A DNA stretch of 9,561 bases. Source: Thermoplasmata archaeon. GTDB lineage: Archaea > Thermoplasmatota > Thermoplasmata > Thermoplasmatales > Thermoplasmataceae. Location: positions 1 through 9,561 of the forward strand of contig JAJZOM010000016.1 in NCBI GenBank assembly GCA_021811505.1, written 5' to 3'. Positions within the stretch are counted from its first letter, which is position 1. The number at the start of each line of letters is the position of its first letter. The notes beneath the pieces are model-generated. The model worked only from the letters and a program-made list of their open reading frames with translations, searched no databases and had not been told where the DNA came from. This document shows positions 5,596 to 9,561 of this stretch, piece after piece. The position numbers were made by a program, and so were the translations under genes.

Positions 5596-6453
5596 TCAGC
5601 TTAAATGGACATAATAGACAATCATGGAGATAAGAAAGAGAAAGCCAATGAAGGAATTCGCTCCAAGGAATGAGAATCTTATGCTCCTGGGATCGTCCGG
5701 CTTCAGGGTAATGTGCTGAATGAGTATGAGGAACAGGATTATTGCAAGTACTATATAATAAACGAAGGAATGGACGTAGAGAATTAATGACACAAATGCA
5801 AGTGCAGTGAAGAGATGAACAACAGAAGAGATTGCCAGGCTTTTCTTCACCCCGTACCTGGTGACCAGCGTTTTAAGCCCATTTTTTAAATCAGTCTCTC
5901 TGTCTGGAATCGTATAGATTATATCGAAACCAGATATCCACAAAGATGCGGCAACAAACACTATATATATTTCAGGAGTCGCTGGTATTCCAGGCAGAAT
6001 GGAAACATATCCTCCCAGTACACCAATGCCTATTATTGAGCCCATATAAAAGTGCCTCCACGGAGTATACTTCTTGAGCAAAGGATCTGAAATGAACAGT
6101 ATTAGGACTATTGGTGAAAGATAGAGGACAAACCTGTTTATCAGGAACGCGGAGATCTCAAAGAGGATGGCAAAAACAATCGTCAATTGGACTGCTGTTG
6201 ATGTTTTTAGGGCTCCGGTGACAAGCGGCCACCCCTTTTTTCTCGGATTTATGAGATCATATTTTCTCCCGATTATCCTGTTCAGTGTCATTGCAGTCGC
6301 TCTGGCAAACACTGCAGCTAGCGTGATCAGTATGAACTTGATGATATCATAATTTCCAGCAGATGCTATAACGGCACCGCTCCACACGAATGGAAGATCG
6401 AAAACGGTGTGCTCAAATTTTATTAATTCCAGAACATCCCGGAATCTGCTCAA
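5596..6453 (-). CDS. UbiA-family prenyltransferase, likely quinone biosynthesis (first metal motif altered)
   Basis: A membrane enzyme expected to attach a polyprenyl chain to an aromatic or naphthoate quinone precursor, downstream of the decarboxylase UbiD or in the same branch. The 285-aa protein (from TTG 6453) starts with LIKFEHTVFDLPF (about 10-22), the hallmark of the UbiA/MqnP-like branch, and has about eight to nine helices. The first Asp-rich motif reads NRIIGRKYDLINPR (58-71): Asn58 and Asp66 are present but the middle Asp is Gly62 (codon GGG). The second motif is intact: DIIYTIPDRETD (Asp177, Tyr180, Asp184, Asp188). Start choice: TTG 6453 overlaps the upstream stop as TTGA and has GGAGGAGAT 7 nt before it; GTG 6471 would add six residues but lies over that ribosome site. 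The gene is translationally coupled to ubiD. UbiA family membership is firm. Assignment to MqnP of the futalosine menaquinone route is inferred from the pairing with UbiD and the known menaquinones of Thermoplasmata. Confidence 0.9.
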   Translation of the reverse strand: MSRFRDVLELIKFEHTVFDLPFVWSGAVIASAGNYDIIKFILITLAAVFARATAMTLNRIIGRKYDLINPRKKGWPLVTGALKTSTAVQLTIVFAILFEISAFLINRFVLYLSPIVLILFISDPLLKKYTPWRHFYMGSIIGIGVLGGYVSILPGIPATPEIYIVFVAASLWISGFDIIYTIPDRETDLKNGLKTLVTRYGVKKSLAISSVVHLFTALAFVSLILYVHSFVYYIVLAIILFLILIQHITLKPDDPRSIRFSFLGANSFIGFLFLISMIVYYVHLS

Positions 6454-7889
6454 AGACCAAATCTCCTCCACTTGTCCTTGACCATCCTGTCGACATCCTC
6501 AGACATCTGGAGAACATCCGGCCAAACCCTCTGGTAGCCTTCTGATGGGCCCTTCTTTGTGGCATCTATTCCCATCTTGGATCCGTAATTCATGATTGAC
6601 GAAGCGTGGTCAAGGCTGTCCGTGACCGTTCCAGGGATGATTATAACATCCCTGTCAGGATCTATGCGCGTGGACATGGCCCAGAGGAGCTGTTTTCTGT
6701 CATGTATGTCGACATCGTCGTCGACAACCACAACAATTTTAGAAAACATGAGCTGTCCCATTCCCCAGATTGCAAACATCACCTTTCTGGCATGGCCCGG
6801 GTATCTTTTATGTATAGAAACCGCGAGTATGTTGTGGAAGACACCCTCCTCAAGCGTGTTCATGTCAACTATCTCAGGAAGCTGTGTCTTGATTACTGGA
6901 AGAAACATTCTCTCTATCGCCTTGCCTATTATGACATCCTCATGCCATAGCTTCCCCACGATGGTGGTTGGATAAACCCTGCTCTTCCTCTCTATGGCCC
7001 TTTTCACGTGAAAAACAGGAAATTCAGCCTCCAGAGAATAATACCCTGTGTGATCTCCAAATGGCCCTTCAGTTCTGGTCTCCGAAGGATCTATGTATCC
7101 CTCGAGGACTATCTCAAAATTGTGTGGATATTCCAGATCCACGGTTTGACCCTTCACAAGGTCAAGCCTCTTCTTTGCAATCATGCCGCGGAATGAGAAT
7201 TCATCCAGGCCGTCAGGGAGTGGGGCAACTGCAGAGAACATTGTCAGCGGATCAGTCCCTATCACCACTGCAACATCCATTTTTTCACCCCTCTCGCGGT
7301 TGCTCAGGAAATGCTGGGATCCACCCTTGTGGATATGCCAGTGCATTCCGGTAGTCTCGGAATCATAAACCTGCATCCTGTACATCCCCACGTTCTTCAC
7401 TCCTGTCTTTGGGTCCTTCGTGACAACAAGAGGCAGTGTGATGAACTTTCCCGCATCCTGCGGCCAGGTCCTGGTTATGGGATATCTGGAAAGATCGACC
7501 TTTTCAGGAATCTCGTAACCGCCGCCTATCCCGCCTGATATCTTCGGCCGGACTCCACTCAGTTCCCTGAAGAGTTCTATTCCTCTGGATATCATCGACT
7601 CGTTGCTGTCGGGGGGCCTGACAAGGTTGCTTAACCTCTCCCCGATATCGTAGGGCTTATCTCCAAGAATGGTATCCATCTTCTCCTGGGTTGAAAAGAT
7701 GTTTCCAACCGCGGGAATAGAGCTTCCTTTGACGTTTTTGAAAAATAGGGTTCTGCCCTTCCCTATTCTCTCCTCCTCGCTCAGGATATGTGTAAGTTCA
7801 AGATCGGGATTAACCTCGTCCTCGATAACAACAAGATCGTTTTTCTTTGAAAGGTATTCGATGTAGTCATGGAGGTCATCAAACAACAT
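6450..7889 (-). CDS. ubiD: UbiD-family (prenylated-FMN) aromatic acid decarboxylase, likely quinone biosynthesis
   Basis: A cytoplasmic decarboxylase of the UbiD family, which uses prenyl-FMN made by a UbiX partner (not in this window). At 479 aa it has the usual family length. Visible motifs: GGIGGGYEIP (119-128), KNVGMYRMQVYD (165-176) with metal/cofactor ligand Asn166 and catalytic Arg171, HWHIHKGGSQHF (183-194), EGPFGDHTGYYS (274-285) with catalytic Glu274 and acidic Asp279 (the second Glu in fungal Fdc1; Asp is common in bacterial UbiDs), and KLWHEDVIIGKAIERMFLP (313-331). ATG 7889 is the start: the frame-opening block MLFDDLHDYIEYL fits UbiD N-termini and a TATA-like box lies 25 nt upstream. 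The stop overlaps the UbiA start. The UbiD-UbiA order matches the MqnL-MqnP pair of the futalosine menaquinone route; a role in 4-hydroxybenzoate-type quinone synthesis cannot be excluded. The anhydromevalonate-phosphate decarboxylase subgroup is less likely given the UbiA partner. Confidence 0.94.
   Translation of the reverse strand: MLFDDLHDYIEYLSKKNDLVVIEDEVNPDLELTHILSEEERIGKGRTLFFKNVKGSSIPAVGNIFSTQEKMDTILGDKPYDIGERLSNLVRPPDSNESMISRGIELFRELSGVRPKISGGIGGGYEIPEKVDLSRYPITRTWPQDAGKFITLPLVVTKDPKTGVKNVGMYRMQVYDSETTGMHWHIHKGGSQHFLSNRERGEKMDVAVVIGTDPLTMFSAVAPLPDGLDEFSFRGMIAKKRLDLVKGQTVDLEYPHNFEIVLEGYIDPSETRTEGPFGDHTGYYSLEAEFPVFHVKRAIERKSRVYPTTIVGKLWHEDVIIGKAIERMFLPVIKTQLPEIVDMNTLEEGVFHNILAVSIHKRYPGHARKVMFAIWGMGQLMFSKIVVVVDDDVDIHDRKQLLWAMSTRIDPDRDVIIIPGTVTDSLDHASSIMNYGSKMGIDATKKGPSEGYQRVWPDVLQMSEDVDRMVKDKWRRFGL
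6461..6469 (-). promoter_or_regulatory. Shine-Dalgarno site inside the end of ubiD deciding the UbiA start
   Basis: Minus-strand GGAGGAGAT matches the archaeal consensus GGAGGTGAT at eight of nine bases and lies 7 nt before TTG 6453. It sits within the last codons of the UbiD gene, so the second gene can be translated from the same message. Confidence 0.6.
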
Positions 7890-7910
7890 AAATCCATATA
7901 ATGCAGTGGA

Positions 7911-7918
7911 ATTTTATC
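7911..7918 (-). promoter_or_regulatory. TATA-like box for the ubiD-ubiA operon
   Basis: Minus-strand GATAAAAT is centred about 25 nt before ATG 7889, the spacing expected for a leaderless archaeal transcript. No ribosome-binding site precedes the ATG. Confidence 0.45.
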
Positions 7919-7942
7919 TTTCCGTGCCACAGTTGAATCATT

Positions 7943-7966
7943 GATAAAAGCCAAGCCTGCCAAGGC
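7943..7966 (-). terminator. Weak hairpin plus T4 run after the aldolase gene
   Basis: On the minus strand GCCT-TGGC-AGGC can form a 4-bp stem, followed within five bases by TTTT. It lies 23 nt past the aldolase stop and before the ubiD promoter, so position fits termination; the structure itself is weak. Confidence 0.25.
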
Positions 7967-7988
7967 AAACTTCTTATGACATGCACAA

Positions 7989-8864
7989 TCACAGGAAAGC
8001 TTTGGCTTTCAGCATATTTTCGTCTATGTTCTTCTTTATTTCTGGGGACGGTTCAAGCATTGGAATCCTGTATCCCCCGTTCACACCAAATGACTTGTAA
8101 AGTGCATAATAGTAACCGGAAGGAAATCTGGCAGCATTCAGTGAATCCATGAGCGGATCGACGCCTCTTATCTGTAAAGAGGTAGCCTCCTTCATGACGC
8201 CATCTGCAAATCTGTCCCTGACAGAAAGAATAATCTTTGAAATATTGGATATGCCGCATACACCACCGTCACCGCCCAGAGACAATGAAGGAAGAAGAAG
8301 ATCATCCTGTCCCTGGAAAACAAGGAAATGATCCGGCCTGTTCTGTACCATCTTGGAAAAATATCTCATGTCGGCAGAACTGTCCTTGATCCCCACGACA
8401 TTGCTGAATTCACCGGCCAGCAGAGCAGGGAGGGACTGTGGAATGTATGCTCCACTCAGTTGTGGTATGTTGTAAAGGTAAAACTTCATGGGCACTTTGG
8501 AAAAGAGTTTGGAAAAGTAGGTCCTCATCTCATCCATGCCTGGAATAATATAAAAAGGAGGCATTACAACACTGGAGTCGCATCCAAGATCATTTGCAAG
8601 CTTTGCCATTTCAAGAGATTCACTGTAATTGGCTGATCCAACACCCGCATAGATCTTGATGCGAGTCTTACTGGCAACGAACTCAAGAAACTTCTTCCTT
8701 TCCGTAAGACTCAGCCAGGGAAAAAGGCCGGTTGAACCCAATGGGAATATGCCGTCTACCTTAAATTCTGCAAGTCTGTCAAGAAGTTTTTCAGTGAGCG
8801 GGTAGTCAATCTCTCCCCTTTCATTGAAAGGAGTCATCATGGGTGTTATAATCTGTGGCTTCAT
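7989..8864 (-). CDS. kdgA: 2-keto-3-deoxy-(phospho)gluconate aldolase, DHDPS/NAL family
   Basis: A cytoplasmic class I aldolase that splits 2-keto-3-deoxygluconate (or its 6-phosphate) into pyruvate and glyceraldehyde (phosphate) in the archaeal Entner-Doudoroff pathway. The 291-aa protein has the (beta/alpha)8 DHDPS-superfamily motifs: IFPLGSTGLFPWLSLTERK (39-57) for the pyruvate carboxylate site, YLYNIP (129-134) with the proton-relay Tyr131, and VGIKDSS (157-163) with Schiff-base Lys160. The blocks FPLGSTGLFPWLSLTERK, VFQGQDDLLLPSL and GGVCGISN closely resemble the KdgA of Picrophilus and Thermoplasma as I recall them, rather than dihydrodipicolinate synthase (GTTGE). ATG 8864 is chosen because MKPQIITPMMTP aligns with KdgA N-termini and a TATA-like region lies upstream; GTG 8879 would add five residues. 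It follows the PolX-like gene by 58 nt and probably has its own promoter. Confidence 0.9.
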   Translation of the reverse strand: MKPQIITPMMTPFNERGEIDYPLTEKLLDRLAEFKVDGIFPLGSTGLFPWLSLTERKKFLEFVASKTRIKIYAGVGSANYSESLEMAKLANDLGCDSSVVMPPFYIIPGMDEMRTYFSKLFSKVPMKFYLYNIPQLSGAYIPQSLPALLAGEFSNVVGIKDSSADMRYFSKMVQNRPDHFLVFQGQDDLLLPSLSLGGDGGVCGISNISKIILSVRDRFADGVMKEATSLQIRGVDPLMDSLNAARFPSGYYYALYKSFGVNGGYRIPMLEPSPEIKKNIDENMLKAKAFL

Positions 8865-8881
8865 GAGTAAGCAGTTCACGA

Positions 8882-8899
8882 TTATAGATAAGCATTTAC
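8882..8899 (-). promoter_or_regulatory. AT-rich promoter region for kdgA
   Basis: The minus strand reads GTAAATGCTTATCTATAA. Two overlapping TATA-like choices are centred about 22 and 30 nt before ATG 8864, bracketing the usual archaeal distance. This favours ATG 8864 over GTG 8879. Confidence 0.35.
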
Positions 8900-8922
8900 A
8901 AATCAGAAGAGTGAGAAATCAA

Positions 8923-9561
8923 TCAACGGACCAAGTGTCTGACTCTTTGAATTTCACTCAAGATTCTTGAGTAGGGGTAGCTGTTGACAACCATTTCCTT
9001 CTGGAGCCAGCCACGCCTGGCAATGGCTGTGGCAAACCTCAGATAACGCAGTTCTTCAGTGTCTTTTGAATCACTTCCAAGCATAAATTTCACCTTGTAG
9101 CCCCTCGCTCTCCTGACCAGGTCAAAAGGCAGATCGGATTTTTCCGGGAATCCATTTATTTCCAGAAATACGCTATTATCGCTGCAGGACTGGAATATCC
9201 TGTCCATATCCATTGGGAACCCCTCCCGTTTTCCTATGATTCGTCCTGTAGGATGGGCTATCCCTGTTATCATTCCGGATTCAATCCCACTCAGCATTCT
9301 TCTGGTATTTTCGCCAGCGTCAGGGCTTATTCCATCGTGGATGTATCCAAGGGTAAAATCAACTTTTTTCAGGATTTCATAATTCTCCTCAGGAGTTCCG
9401 TCCCGTTTTATTGCAGTTTCTATTCCAGTTATGATTTTAAAGCTGCCGGAGTCATTGATCTTCCCGGCTCTTTCCAGAATGTTGGAGATGGCACGGCTTC
9501 TCTCCTCAGCACCGGCATCTCCCAATCCTGTGTTTATCATCACTGCGATATACTCCAGTTT
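8923..9561 (-). CDS. PolX-like PHP domain, C-terminal part (5' end outside window); metal motifs degenerate
   Basis: The visible 212 residues match the C-terminal PHP (phosphoesterase) domain of family X DNA polymerases, which in bacteria gives 3'-5' exonuclease activity for base-excision repair. Diagnostic blocks are AHPTGRIIGKREGFPMD (102-118), VFLEINGFPEKSDLP (131-145) and ELRYLRFATAIARRGW (170-185). The frame is open to the window edge (the GTG at 9543 lies inside a conserved strand), so the Pol beta-like part, if present, lies beyond 9561. Of the PHP metal ligands, Glu48 (GIE), His75 (YIHDG), His103 (AHPTG) and Asp164 are present. The usual TDHS block is VMINTG (7-12), the residue usually Asp two after Glu48 is Ala50, and the His of the final D-x-H is Lys166 (SDSKD). 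Catalysis by this domain is therefore doubtful. A standalone PHP-like protein cannot be excluded. It ends 58 nt before the kdgA start, on the same strand. Confidence 0.85.
   Translation of the reverse strand, partial: KLEYIAVMINTGLGDAGAEERSRAISNILERAGKINDSGSFKIITGIETAIKRDGTPEENYEILKKVDFTLGYIHDGISPDAGENTRRMLSGIESGMITGIAHPTGRIIGKREGFPMDMDRIFQSCSDNSVFLEINGFPEKSDLPFDLVRRARGYKVKFMLGSDSKDTEELRYLRFATAIARRGWLQKEMVVNSYPYSRILSEIQRVRHLVR

Noticed and set aside
6592..7354. Several plus-strand ORFs of 62-128 codons opposite ubiD
   Set aside because: All are antisense to strongly conserved UbiD motifs.
7989..8864. Dihydrodipicolinate synthase (dapA) as identity of the aldolase
   Set aside because: The GTTGE-type motif is GSTGLF and other blocks match archaeal KD(P)G aldolases.
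1..9561. tRNA genes, CRISPR arrays, insertion sequences, phage or defence genes
   Set aside because: No cloverleaf-like stretch, regularly spaced repeat, transposase motif or terminal repeat pair was found on reading the gaps between genes.

Overview
The window looks like chromosomal DNA from a Thermoplasmata archaeon (Thermoplasmatales relatives such as Picrophilus, Thermoplasma, Ferroplasma or Cuniculiplasma). The basis is: a KD(P)G aldolase of the Picrophilus/Thermoplasma type; archaeal TATA-like boxes about 25 nt before several start codons, which fits leaderless transcripts; GGAGG/GGTGAT ribosome-binding sites where a start is internal to a transcript or uses TTG; and a quinone/heme membrane gene set. 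I see no mobile element, CRISPR array, tRNA or rRNA.

Layout, left to right. (1) 1-1025 (+): the C-terminal end of pyruvate phosphate dikinase, cut by the window edge. (2) 1067-1527 (-): a small four-helix membrane protein whose reading frame is broken by one missing T in a T5 run. (3) 1528-1727: gene-free, with a 44-nt imperfect inverted repeat. (4) 1728-2606 (-): protoheme IX farnesyltransferase (ctaB). (5) 2714-4114 (+), divergent from ctaB: a 12-helix membrane protein with histidines in helices 2, 6 and 10, ending in a hairpin terminator that contains its own stop codon. (6) 4115-4338: gene-free, with several hairpins and a 13-codon mini-ORF. (7) 4339-5568 (+): an MFS transporter. (8) 5596-7889 (-): a UbiD-family decarboxylase followed, through a TTGA stop/start overlap, by a UbiA-family prenyltransferase. 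(9) 7989-8864 (-): KD(P)G aldolase. (10) 8923-9561 (-): the C-terminal PHP domain of a PolX-like protein, cut by the right edge, with several metal-binding motifs missing.

How the genes may work together: UbiD plus UbiA are the decarboxylase and prenyltransferase expected for menaquinone-type quinone synthesis. CtaB makes heme O for a terminal oxidase. The 12-helix histidine protein and the four-helix protein sit next to ctaB and may be membrane redox components. This is a respiratory membrane neighbourhood by inference only. PPDK (pyruvate/PEP interconversion) and KD(P)G aldolase (pyruvate from the archaeal Entner-Doudoroff route) belong to central carbon metabolism.

No clearly new multi-gene system is visible. 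The observations most worth a second look are the oxidase-like histidine spacing in the 12-helix protein, the UbiA homologue lacking one Asp of its first metal motif, the degenerate PHP domain, the single-base frameshift at 1484-1488, and alternative hairpins in front of the MFS gene.
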